Part shown: one piece after another, positions 36,301-49,350 of the stretch
How positions within the stretch are numbered: position 1 is the first letter of the stretch
How the letters are laid out: the number at the start of each line of letters is the position of its first letter
Origin: Anagrus nilaparvatae
Taxonomy: Eukaryota > Arthropoda > Insecta > Hymenoptera > Mymaridae
Direction: 5' to 3'
Assembly (NCBI GenBank): GCA_022575985.1
Contig: JAKSXM010000238.1
Span: 10,682,001-10,746,000 of the forward strand
DNA: 64,000 nt
Position numbers and translations under genes: made by a program
The notes under the pieces: generated by a model
The model's database searches: none
What the model was told of the DNA's origin: nothing
The model's input: the letters and a program-made list of their open reading frames with translations, nothing else

Positions 36301-39300
36301 GGGCCGTATTTGTTTTAGTTTTCCTCTACGTAAAATATTCTCTTATTATTAGTAAACTTGGTTTATAAAAATTTTAACCAATTCAAATGGTTTCATGCAA
36401 GTAGATCCAAAGATTCTAAAAATACAATATTTTTGATACCTATTTAAATTTTTATATCTTGTTTTTTTATTTCTCAGGCCTTTTGGACTGTATTTGTTAA
36501 GGTTTTTCTCTATTTTACATATTTTTTCTTTATAAGTAAACTTGTTTTTTTAAAAATTTTAACCTATTCAAATGGTTTCATGAAAGTGGATCCACCTTTT
36601 CTAAATATAAAATAATTTTAATACTTTTTTAATTTATTTATATCTTGTTTTTTAATTACGCTGGCCTGAAGGGCCGTATTTGTTTTAGTTTTCCTCTACG
36701 TAGAATAATCTCTTATTATTAGTAAACTTGGTTTATAAAAATTTTAACCAATTCAAATGGTTTCATGCAAGTAGATCCAAAAATTCTAAAAATACAATAT
36801 TTTTGATACCTATTTAAATTTTTATATCTTGTTTTTTTATTTCTCAGGCCTTTTGGACTGTATTTGTTAAGGTTTTTCTCTATTTTACATATTTTTTCTT
36901 TATAAGTAAACTTGTTTTTTTAAAAATTTTAACCTATTCAAATGGTTTCATGAAAGTGGATCCACCTTTTCTAAATATACAATAATTTTAATACTTTTTT
37001 AATTTATTTATTTCTTGTTTTTTAATTACGCTGGCCTGAAGGGCCGTATTTGTTTTAGTTTTCCTCTACGTAGAATATTCTGTTATTATTAGTAAACTTG
37101 GTTTATAAAAATTTTAACCAATTCAAATGGTTTCATGCAAGTAGATCCAAAGATTCTAAAAATACAATATTTTTGATACCTATTTAAATTTTTATATCGT
37201 GTTTTTTTATTTCTCAGGCTTTTTGGACTGTATTTGTTAAGGTTTTTCTCTATTTTACATATTTTTTCATTATAAGTAAACTTGTTTTATAAAAATTTTA
37301 ACCTATTCAAATGGTTTCATGAAAGTGGATCCACCTTTTCTAAATATACAATAATTTTAATACTTTTTTAATTTATTTATATCTTGTTTTTTAATTACGC
37401 TGGCATGAAGGGCCGTATTTGTTTTAGTTTTCCTCTACGTAGAATATTCTCTTATTATTAGTAAACTTGGTTTATAAAAATTTTAACCAATTCAAATGGT
37501 TTCATGCAAGTAGATCCAAAGATTCTAAAAATACAATATTTTTGATACCTAATTAAATTTTTATATCGTGTTTTTTTATTTCTCAGGCTTTTTGGACTGT
37601 ATTTGTTAAGGTTTTTCTCTATTTTACATATTTTTTTATTATAAGTAAACTTGTTTTATAAAAATTTTAACCTATTCAAATGGTTTTATGAAAGTGGATC
37701 CACCTTTTCTAAATATACAATAATTTTAATACTTTTTTAATTTATTTATATCTTGTTTTTTTATTACGCTGGCCTGAAGGGCCGTATTTGTTTTAGTTTT
37801 CCTCTACGTAGAATATTCTCGTATTATTAGTAAACTTGGTTTATAAAAATTTTAACCAATTCAAATGGTTTCATGCAAGTAGATCCAAAGATTCTAAAAA
37901 TACAATATTTTTGATACCTATTTAAATTTTTATATCGTGTTTTTTTATTTCTCAGGCTTTTTGGACTGTATTTGTTAAGGTTTTTCTCTATTTTACATAT
38001 TTTTTCATTATAAGTAAACTTGTTTTATAAAAATTTTAACCTATTCAAATGGTTTCATGAAAGTGGATCCACCTTTTCTAAATATACAATAATTTTAATA
38101 CTTATTTAATTTATTTATATCTTGTTTTTTAATTACGCTGGCCTGAAGGGCCGTATTTGTTTTAGTTTTCCTCTACGTAGAATATTCTCTTATTATTAGT
38201 AAACTTGGTTTATAAAAATTTTAACCAATTCAAATGGTTTCATGCAAGTAGATCCAAAGATTCTAAAAATACAATATTTTTGATACCTATTTAAATTTTT
38301 ATATCTTGTTTTTTTATTTCTCAGGCCTTTTGGACTGTATTTGTTAAGGTTTTTCTCTATTTTACATATTTTTTCTTTATAAGTAAACTTGTTTTTTTAA
38401 AAATTTTAACCTATTCAAATGGTTTCATGAAAGTGGATCCAACTTTTCTAAATATACAATAATTTTAATACTTTTTTAATTTATTTATATCTTGTTTTTT
38501 AATTACGCTGGCCTGAAGGGCCGTATTTGTTTTAGTTTTCCTCTACGTAGAATATTCTCTTATTATTAGTAAATTTGGTTTATAAAAATTTTAACCAATT
38601 CAAATGGTTTCATGCAAGTAGATCCGAAGATTCTAAAAATACAATATTTTTGATACTTATTTAAATTTTTATATCTTGTTTTTTTATTTCTCAGGCCTTT
38701 TGGACTGTATTTGTTAAGGTTTTGCTCTATTTTACATATTTTTTCATTATAAGTAAACTTGTTTTATAAAAATTTTAACCTAGTCAAATGGTTTCATGAA
38801 AGTGGATCCACCTTTTCTAAATATACAATAATATTAATACTTATTTAATTTATTTATATCTTGTTTTTTAATTACGCTAGCCTGGTGGGCCGTATTTGTT
38901 TTAGTTTTCCTCTACGTAGAATATTCTCTTATTATTAGTAAACTTGGTTTATAAAAATTTTAACCAATTCAAATGGTTTCAAGCAAGTAGATCCAAAGAT
39001 TCTAAAAATACAATATTTTTGATACCTATTTATATTTTTATATCTTGTTTTTTTATTTCTCAGGCCTTCTGGACTGTATTTGTTAAGGTTTTTCTCTATT
39101 TTACATATTTTTTCATTATAAGTAAACTTGTTTTATAAAAATTTTAACCTATTCAAATGGTTTTATGAAAGTGGATCCACCTTTTCTAAATATACAATAA
39201 TTTTAATACTTTTTTAATTTATTTATATCTTGTTTTTTAATTACGCTGGCCTGAAGGGCCGTAATTGTTTTAGTTTTCCTCTACGTAGAATATTCTCTTA

Positions 39301-42300
39301 TTATTAGTAAACTTGGTTTATAAAAATTTTAACCAATTCAAATGGTTTCATGCAAGTAGATCCAAAGATTCTAAAAATACAATATTTTTGATACCTATTT
39401 AAATTTTTATATCATGTTTTTTTATTTCTCAGGCTTTTTGGACTGTATTTGTTAAGGTTTTTCTCTATTTTACATATTTTTTCATTATAAGTAAACTTGT
39501 TTTATAAAAATTTTAACCTATTCAAATGGTTTCATGAAAGTGGATCCACCTTTTCTAAATATACAATAATTTTAATACTTTTTTAATTTATTTATATCTT
39601 GTTTTTTAATTACGCTGGCCTGAAGGGCCGTATTTGTTTTAGTTTTCCTCTACGTAGAATATTCTCTTATTATTAGTAAACTTGGTTTATAATAATTTTA
39701 ACCAATTCAAATGGTTTCATGCAAGTAGATCCAAAGATTCTAAAAATACAATATTTTTGATACCTATTTAAATTTTTATATCTTGCTTTTTTATTTCTCA
39801 GGCTTTTTGGACTGTATTTGTTAAGGTTTTTCTCTATTTTACATATTTTTTCATTATAAGTAAACTTGTTTTATAAAAATTTTAACCTATTCAAATAGTT
39901 TCATGAAAGTGGATCCACCTTTTCTAAATATACAATAATTTTAATACTTTTTTAATTTATTTATATCTTGTTTTTTAATTACGCTGGCCTGAAGGGCCGT
40001 ATTTGTTTTAGTTTTCCTCTACGTAGAATATTATCTTATTATTAGTAAACTTGGTTTATAAAAATTTTAACCAATTCAAATGGTTTCAAGCAAGTAGATC
40101 CAAAGATTCTAAAAATACAATATTTTTGATACCTATTTATATTTTTATATCTTGTTTTTTTATTTCTCAGGCCTTTTGGACTGTATTTGTTAAGGTTTTT
40201 CTCTATTTTACATATTTTTTCATTATAAGTAAACTTGTTTTAAAAAAATTTTAACCTATTCAAATGGTTTCATGAAAGTGGATCCACCTTTTCTAAATAT
40301 ACAATAATTTTAATACTTTTTTAATTTATTTATATCTTGTTTTTTAATTACGCTGGCCTGAAGGGCCGTATTTGTTTTAGTTTTCCTCTACGTAGAATAT
40401 TCTCTTATTATTAGTAAACTTGGTTTATAAAAATTTTAACCAATTCAAATGGTTTCATGCAAGTAGATCCAAAGATTCTAAAAATACAATATTTTTGATA
40501 CCTATTTAAATTTTTATATCTTGTTTTTTTATTTCTCAGGCTTTTTGGACTGTATTTGTTAAGGTTTTTCTCTATTTTACATATTTTTTCATTATAAGTA
40601 AACTTGTTTTATAAAAATTTTAACCTATTCAAATGGTTTCATGAAAGTGGATCCACCTTTTCTAAATATACAATAATTTTAATACTTATTTAATTTATTT
40701 ATATCTTGTTTTTTAATTACGCTGGCCTGAAGGGCCGTATTTGTTTTAGTTTTCCTCTACGTAGAATATTCTGTTATTATTAGTAAACTTGGTTTATAAA
40801 AATTTTAACCAATTCAAATGGTTTCATGCAAGTAGATCCAAAAATTCTAAAAATACAATATTTTTGATACCTATTTAAATTTTTATATCTTGTTTTTTTA
40901 TTTCTCAGGCCTTTTGGACTGTATTTGTTAAGGTTTTTCTCTATTTTACATATTTTTTCTTTATAAGTAAACTTGTTTTTTTAAAAATTTTAACCTATTC
41001 AAATGGTTTCATGAAAGTGGATCCACCTTTTCTAAATATACAATAATTTTAATACTTTTTTAATTTATTTATATCTTGTTTTTTAATTACGCTGGCCTGA
41101 AGGGCCGTATTTGTTTTAGTTTTCCTCTACGTAGAATATTCTCTTATTATTAGTAAACTTGGTTTATAAAAATTTTAACCAATTCAAATGGTTTCATGCA
41201 AGTAGATCCAAAGATTCTAAAAATACAATATTTTTGATACCTATTTAAATTTTTATATCTTGTTTTTTTATTTCTCAGGCCTTTTGGACTGTATTTGTTA
41301 AGGTTTTTCTCTATTTTACATATTTTTTCTTTATAAGTAAACTTGTTATTTTTTAAATTTTAACCTATTCAAATGGTTTCATGAAAGTGGATCCACCTTT
41401 TCTAAATATACAATAATTTTAATACTTTTTTAATTTATTTATATCTTGTTTTTTAATTACGCTGGCCTGAAGGGCCGTATTTGTTTTAGTTTTCCTCTAC
41501 GTAAAATATTCTCTTATTATTAGTAAACTTGGTTTATAAAAATTTTAACCAATTCAAATGGTTTCATGCAAGTAGATCCAAAGATTCTAAAAATACAATA
41601 TTTTTGATACCTATTTAAATTTTTATATCTTGTTTTTTTATTTCTCAGGCCTTTTGGACTGTATTTGTTAAGGTTTTTCTCTATTTTACATATTTTTTCT
41701 TTATAAGTAAACTTGTTTTTTTAAAAATTTTAACCTATTCAAATGGTTTCATGAAAATGGATCCACCTTTTCTAAATATAAAATAATTTTAATACTTTTT
41801 TAATTTATTTATATCTTGTTTTTTAATTACGCTGGCCTGAAGGGCCGTATTTGTTTTAGTTTTCCTCTACGTAGAATAATCTCTTATTATTAGTAAACTT
41901 GGTTTATAAAAATTTTAACCAATTCAAATGGTTTCATGCAAGTAGATCCAAAAATTCTAAAAATACAATATTTTTGATACCTATTTAAATTTTTATATCT
42001 TGTTTTTTTATTTCTCAGGCCTTTTGGACTGTATTTGTTAAGGTTTTTCTCTATTTTACATATTTTTTCTTTATAAGTAAACTTGTTTTTTTAAAAATTT
42101 TAACCTATTCAAATGGTTTCATGAAAGTGGATCCACCTTTTCTAAATATACAATAATTTTAATACTTTTTTAATTTATTTATATCTTGTTTTTTAATTAC
42201 GCTGGCCTGAAGGGCCGTATTTGTTTTAGTTTTCCTCTACGTAGAATATTCTCTTATTATTAGTAAACTTGGTTTATAAAAATTTTAACCAATTCAAATG

Positions 42301-45300
42301 GTTTCATGCAAGTAGATCCAAAGATTCTAAAAATACAATATTTTTGATACCTATTTAAATTTTTATATCTTGTTTTTTTATTTCTCAGGCCTTTTGGACT
42401 GTATTTGTTAAGGTTTTTCTCTATTTTACATATTTTTTCTTTATAAGTAAACTTGTTTTTTTTTAAATTTTAACCTATTCAAATGGTTTCATGAAAGTGG
42501 ATCCACCTTTTCTAAATATACAATAATTTTAATACTTTTTTAATTTATTTATATCTTGTTTTTTAATTACGCTGGCCTGAAGGGCCGTATTTGTTTTAGT
42601 TTTCCTCTACGTAGAATATTCTCTTATTATTAGTAAACTTGGTTTATAAAAATTTTAACCAATTCAAATGGTTTCATGCAAGTAGATCCAAAGATTCTAA
42701 AAATACAATATTTTTGATACCTATTTAAATTTTTATATCTTGTTTTTTTATTTCTCAGGCCTTTTGGACTGTATTTGTTAAGGTTTTTCTCTATTTTACA
42801 TATTTTTTCTTTATAAGTAAACTTGTTTTTTTAAAAATTTTAACCTATTCAAATGGTTTCATGAAAGTGGATCCACCTTTTCTAAATATACAATAATTTT
42901 AATACTTTTTTAATTTATTTATATCTTGTTTTTTAATTACGCTGGCCTGAAGGGCCGTATTTGTTTTAGTTTTCCTCTACGTAGAATATTCTCTTATTAT
43001 TAGTAAACTTGGTTTATAAAAATTTTAACCAATTCAAATGGTTTCATGCAAGTAGATCCAAAGATTCTAAAAATACAATATTTTTGATACCTATTTGAAT
43101 TTTTATATCTTGTTTTTTTATTTCTCAGGCTTTTTGGACTGTATTTGTTAAGGTTTTTCTCTATTTTACATATTTTTTCTTTATAAGTAAACTTGTTTTT
43201 TTAAAAATTTTAACCTATGCAAATGGTTTCATGAAAGTGGATCCACCTTTTCTAAATGTACAATAATTTTAATACTTTTTTAATTTATTTATATCTTGTT
43301 TTTTAATTACGCTGGCCTAAAGGGCCGTATTTGTTTTAGTTTTCCTCTACGTAGAATATTCTCTTATTATTAGTAAACTTGGTTTATAAAAATTTTAACC
43401 AATTCAAATGGTTTCATGCAAGTAGATCCAAAGATTCTAAAAATACAATATTTTTGATACCTATTTAAATTTTTATATCTTGTTTTTTTATTTCTCAGGC
43501 CTTTTGGACTGTATTTGTTAAGGTTTTTCTCTATTTTACATATTTTTTCTTTATAAGTAAACTTGTTTTTTTTTAAATTTTAACCTATTCAAATGGTTTC
43601 ATGAAAGTGGATCCACCTTTTCTAAATATACAATAATTTTAATACTTTTTTAATTTATTTATATCTTGTTTTTTAATTACGCTGGCCTGAAGGGCCGTAT
43701 TTGTTTTAGTTTTCCTCTACGTAGAATATTCTCTTATTATTAGTAAACTTGGTTTATAAAAATTTTAACCAATTCAAATGGTTTCATGCAAGTAGATCCA
43801 AAGATTCTAAAAATACAATATTTTTGATACCTATTTAAATTTTTATATCTTGTTTTTTTATTTCTCAGGCCTTTTGGACTGTATTTGTTAAGGTTTTTCT
43901 CTATTTTACATATTTTTTCTTTATAAGTAAACTTGTTTTTTTTTAAATTTTAACCTATTCAAATGGTTTCATGAAAGTAGATCCACCTTTTCTAAATATA
44001 CAATAATTTTAATACTTTTTTAATTTATTTATATCTTGTTTTTTAATTACGCTGGCCTGAAGGGCCGTATTTGTTTTAGTTTTCCTCTACGTAGAATATT
44101 CTCTTATTATTAGTAAACTTGGTTTATAAAAATTTTAACCAATTCAAATGGTTTCATGCAAGTAGATCCAAAGATTCTAAAAATACAATATTTTTGATAC
44201 CTATTTAAATTTTTATATCTTGTTTTTTTATTTCTCAGGCCTTTTGGACTGTATTTGTTAAGGTTTTTCTCTATTTTACATATTTTTTCTTTATAAGTAA
44301 ACTTGTTTTTTTAAAAATTTTAACCTATTCAAATGGTTTCATGAAAGTGGATCCACCTTTTCTAAATATACAATAATTTTAATACTTTTTTAATTTATTT
44401 ATATCTTGTTTTTTAATTACGCTGGCCTGAAGGGCCGTATTTGTTTTAGTTTTCCTCTACGTAGAATATTCTCTTATTATTAGTAAACTTGGTTTATAAA
44501 AATTTTAACCAATTCAAATGGTTTCATGCAAGTAGATCCAAAGATTCTAAAAATACAATATTTTTGATACCTATTTGAATTTTTATATCTTGTTTTTTTA
44601 TTTCTCAGGCTTTTTGGACTGTAATTGTTAAGGTTTTTCTCTATTTTACATATTTTTTCATTATAAGCAAACTTGTTTTATAAAATTTTTAACCTATTCA
44701 AATGGTTTCATGAAAGTGGATCCACCTTTTCTAAATATACAATAATTTTAATACTTATTTAATTTATTTATATCTTGTTTTTTAATTACGCTGGCCTGAA
44801 GAGCCGTATTTGTTTTAGTTTTCCTCTACGTAGAATATTCTATTATTATTAGTAAATTTGGTTTATAAAAATTTTAACCAATTCAAATGGTTTCATGCAA
44901 GTAGATCCAAAGATTCTAAAAATACAATATTTTTGATACCTATTTAAATTTTTATATCTTGTTTTTTTATTTCTCAGGCCTTTTGGACTGTATTTGTTAA
45001 GGTTTTTCTCTATTTTACATATTTTTTCATTATAAGTAAACTTGTTTTATAAAAATTTTAACCTATTCAAATGGTTTTATGAAAGTGGATCCACCTTTTC
45101 TAAATATACAATAATTTTAATACTTTTTTAATTTATTTATATCTTGTTTTTTAATTACGCTGGCCTGAAGGGCCGTATTTGTTTTAGTTTTCCTCTACGT
45201 AGAATATTCTCTTATTATTAGTAAACTTGGTTTATAAAAATTTTAACCAATTCAAATGGTTTCATGCAAGTAGATCCAAAGATTCTAAAAATACAATATT

Positions 45301-48300
45301 TTTGATACCTATTTAAATTTTTATATCTTGTTTTTTTATTTCTCAGGCCTTTTGGACTGTATTTGTTAAGGTTTTTCTCTATTTTACATATTTTTTCTTT
45401 ATAAGTAAACTTGTTTTTTTAAAAATTTTAACCTATTCAAATGGTTTCATGAAAGTGGATCCACCTTTTCTAAATATACAATAATTTTAATACTTTTTTA
45501 ATTTATTTATATCTTGTTTTTTAATTACGCTGGCCTGAAGGGCCGTATTTGTTTTAGTTTTCCTCTACGTAGAATAATCTCTTATTATTAGTAAACTTGG
45601 TTTATAAAAATTTTAACCAATTCAAATGGTTTCATGCAAATAGATCCAAAAATTCTAAAAATACAATATTTTTGATACCTATTTAAATTTTTATATCTTG
45701 TTTTTTTATTTCTCAGGCCTTTTGGACTGTATTTGTTAAGGTTTTTCTCTATTTTACATATTTTTTCTTTATAAGTAAACTTGTTTTTTTAAAAATTTTA
45801 ACCTATTCAAATGGTTTCATGAAAGTGGATCCACCTTTTCTAAATATACAATAATTTTAATACTTTTTTAATTTATTTATATCTTGTTTTTTAATTACGC
45901 TGGCCTGAAGGGCCGTATTTGTTTTAGTTTTCCTCTACGTAGAATATTCTCTTATTATTAGTAAACTTGGTTTATAAAAATTTTAACCAATTCAAATGGT
46001 TTCATGCAAGTAGATCCAAAAATTCTAAAAATACAATATTTTTGATACCTATTTAAATTTTTATATCTTGTTTTTTTATTTCTCAGGCCTTTTGGACTGT
46101 ATTTGTTAAGGTTTTTCTCTATTTTACATATTTTTTCTTTATAAGTAAACTTGTTTTTTTAAAAATTTTAACCTATTCAAATGGTTTCATGAAAGTGGAT
46201 CCACCTTTTCTAAATATACAATAATTTTAATACTTTTTTAATTTATTTATATCTTGTTTTTTAATTACGCTGGCCTGAAGGGCCGTATTTGTTTTAGTTT
46301 TCCTCTACGTAGAATATTCTCTTATTATTAGTAAACTTGGTTTATAAAAATTTTAACCAATTCAAATGGTTTCATGCAAGTAGATCCAAAGATTCTAAAA
46401 ATACAATATTTTTGATACCTATTTAAATTTTTATATCTTGTTTTTTTATTTCTCAGGCCTTTTGGACTGTATTTGTTAAGGTTTTTCTCTATTTTACATA
46501 TTTTTTCTTTATAAGTAAACTTGTTTTATAAAAATTTTAACCTATTCAAATGGTTTCATGAAAGTGGATCCACCTTTTCTAAATATACAATAATTTTAAT
46601 ACTTTTTTAATTTATTTATATCTTGTTTTTTAATTACGCTGGCCTGAAGGGCCGTATTTGTTTTAGTTTTCCTCTACGTAGAATATTCTCTTATTATTAG
46701 TAAACTTGGTTTATAAAAATTTTAACCAATTCAAATGGTTTCATGCAAGTAGATCCAAAGATTCTAAAAATACAATATTTTTGATACCTATTTAAATTTT
46801 TATATCTTGTTTTTTTATTTCTCAGGCCTTTTGGACTGTATTTGTTAAGGTTTTTCTCTATTTTACATATTTTTTCTTTATAAGTAAACTTGTTTTTTTA
46901 AAAATTTTAACCTATTCAAATGGTTTCATGAAAGTGGATCCACCTTTTCTAAATATACAATAATTTTAATACTTTTTTAATTTATTTATATCTTGTTTTT
47001 TAATTACGCTGGCCTGAAGGGCCGTATTTGTTTTAGTTTTCCTCTACGTAGAATAATCTCTTATTATTAGTAAACTTGGTTTATAAAAATTTTAACCAAT
47101 TCAAATGGTTTCATGCAAGTAGATCCAAAAATTCTAAAAATACAATATTTTTGATACCTATTTAAATTTTTATATCTTGTTTTTTTATTTCTCAGGCCTT
47201 TTGGACTGTATTTGTTAAGGTTTTTCTCTATTTTACATATTTTTTCTTTATAAGTAAACTTGTTTTTTTAAAAATTTTAACCTATTCAAATGGTTTCATG
47301 AAAGTGGATCCACCTTTTCTAAATATACAATAATTTTAATACTTTTTTAATTTATTTATATCTTGTTTTTTAATTACGCTGGCCTGAAGGGCCGTATTTG
47401 TTTTAGTTTTCCTCTACGTAGAATATTCTCTTATTATTAGTAAACTTGGTTTATAAAAATTTTAACCAATTCAAATGGTTTCATGCAAGTAGATCCAAAA
47501 ATTCTAAAAATACAATATTTTTGATACCTATTTAAATTTTTATATCTTGTTTTTTTATTTCTCAGGCCTTTTGGACTGTATTTGTTAAGGTTTTTCTCTA
47601 TTTTACATATTTTTTCTTTATAAGTAAACTTGTTTTTTTTTTAATTTTAACCTATTCAAATGGTTTCATGAAAGTGGATCCACCTTTTCTAAATATACAA
47701 TAATTTTAATACTTTTTTAATTTATTTATATCTTGTTTTTTAATTACGCTGGCCTGAAGGGCCGTATTTGTTTTAGTTTTCCTCTACGTAGAATATTCTG
47801 TTATTATTAGTAAACTTGGTTTATAAAAATTTTAACCAATTCAAATGGTTTCATGCAAGTAGATCCAAAGATTCTAAAAATACAATATTTTTGATACCTA
47901 TTTAAATTTTTATATCGTGTTTTTTTATTTCTCAGGCTTTTTGGACTGTATTTGTTAAGGTTTTTCTCTATTTTACATATTTTTTCATTATAAGTAAACT
48001 TGTTTTATAAAAATTTTAACCTATTCAAATGGTTTCATGAAAGTGGATCCACCTTTTCTAAATATACAATAATTTTAATACTTTTTTAATTTATTTATAT
48101 CTTGTTTTTTAATTACGCTGGCCTGAAGGGCCGTATTTGTTTTAGTTTTCCTCTACGTAGAATATTCTCTTATTATTAGTAAACTTGGTTTATAAAAATT
48201 TTAACCAATTCAAATGGTTTCATGCAAGTAGATCCAAAGATTCTAAAAATACAATATTTTTGATACCTAATTAAATTTTTATATCGTGTTTTTTTATTTC

Positions 48301-49139
48301 TCAGGCTTTTTGGACTGTATTTGTTAAGGTTTTTCTCTATTTTACATATTTTTTTATTATAAGTAAACTTGTTTTATAAAAATTTTAACCTATTGAAATG
48401 GTTTTATGAAAGTGGATCCACCTTTTCTAAATATACAATAATTTTAATACTTTTTTAATTTATTTATATCTTGTTTTTTAATTACGCTGGCCTGAAGGGC
48501 CGTATTTGTTTTAGTTTTCCTCTACGTAGAATATTCTCTTATTATTAGTAAACTTGGTTTATAAAAATTTTAACCAATTCAAATGGTTTCATGCAAGTAG
48601 ATCCAAAGATTCTAAAAATACAATATTTTTGATACCTATTTAAATTTTTATATCTTGTTTTTTTATTTCTCAGGCATTTTGGACTGTATTTGTTAAGGTT
48701 TTTCTCTATTTTACATATTTTTTCTTTATAAGTAAACTTGTTTTTTTAAAAATTTTAACCTATTCAAATGGTTTCATGAAAGTGGATCCACCTTTTCTAA
48801 ATATACAATAATTTTAATACTTTTTTAATTTATTTATATCTTGTTTTTTAATTACGCTGGCCTGAAGGGCCGTATTTGTTTTAGTTTTCCTCTACGTAGA
48901 ATATTCTCTTATTATTAGTAAACTTGGTTTATAAAAATTTTAACCAATTCAAATGGTTTCATGCAAGTAGATCCAAAAATTCTAAAAATACAATATTTTT
49001 GATACCTATTTAAATTTTTATATCTTGTTTTTTTATTTCTCAGGCCTTTTGGACTGTATTTGTTAAGGTTTTTCTCTATTTTACATATTTTTTCTTTATA
49101 AGTAAACTTGTTTTTTTAAAAATTTTAACCTATTCAAAT

Positions 49140-49350
49140 GGTTTCATGAAAGTGGATCCACCTTTTCTAAGAATACAATAATTTTAATACTTATTTAATT
49201 TATTTATATCTTGTTTTTTAATTACGCTGGCCTGAAGGGCAGTATTTGTTTAAGTTTTTCTCTACGTAGAATATTCTCTCATTATTAGTAAAATTGGTTT
49301 ATAAAAATTTTAACCAATTCAAATGAATTCATAAAAGTGGATCCAAAGAT
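49140..49350. repeat. Edge-type satellite copy inside the homogeneous core
   Basis: This A monomer carries the variant set otherwise seen at the left edge (28,054, 28,610, 29,690): TTTGTTTAAGTTTTTCTC and TCTCATTATTAGTAAAATT. It also has private changes: CTAAGAATACAATA, GGGCAGTATTTG, and a border reading CAAATGAATTCATAAAAG with GTGGATCCAAAG. Both neighbours are ordinary core dimers. Confidence 0.85.
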
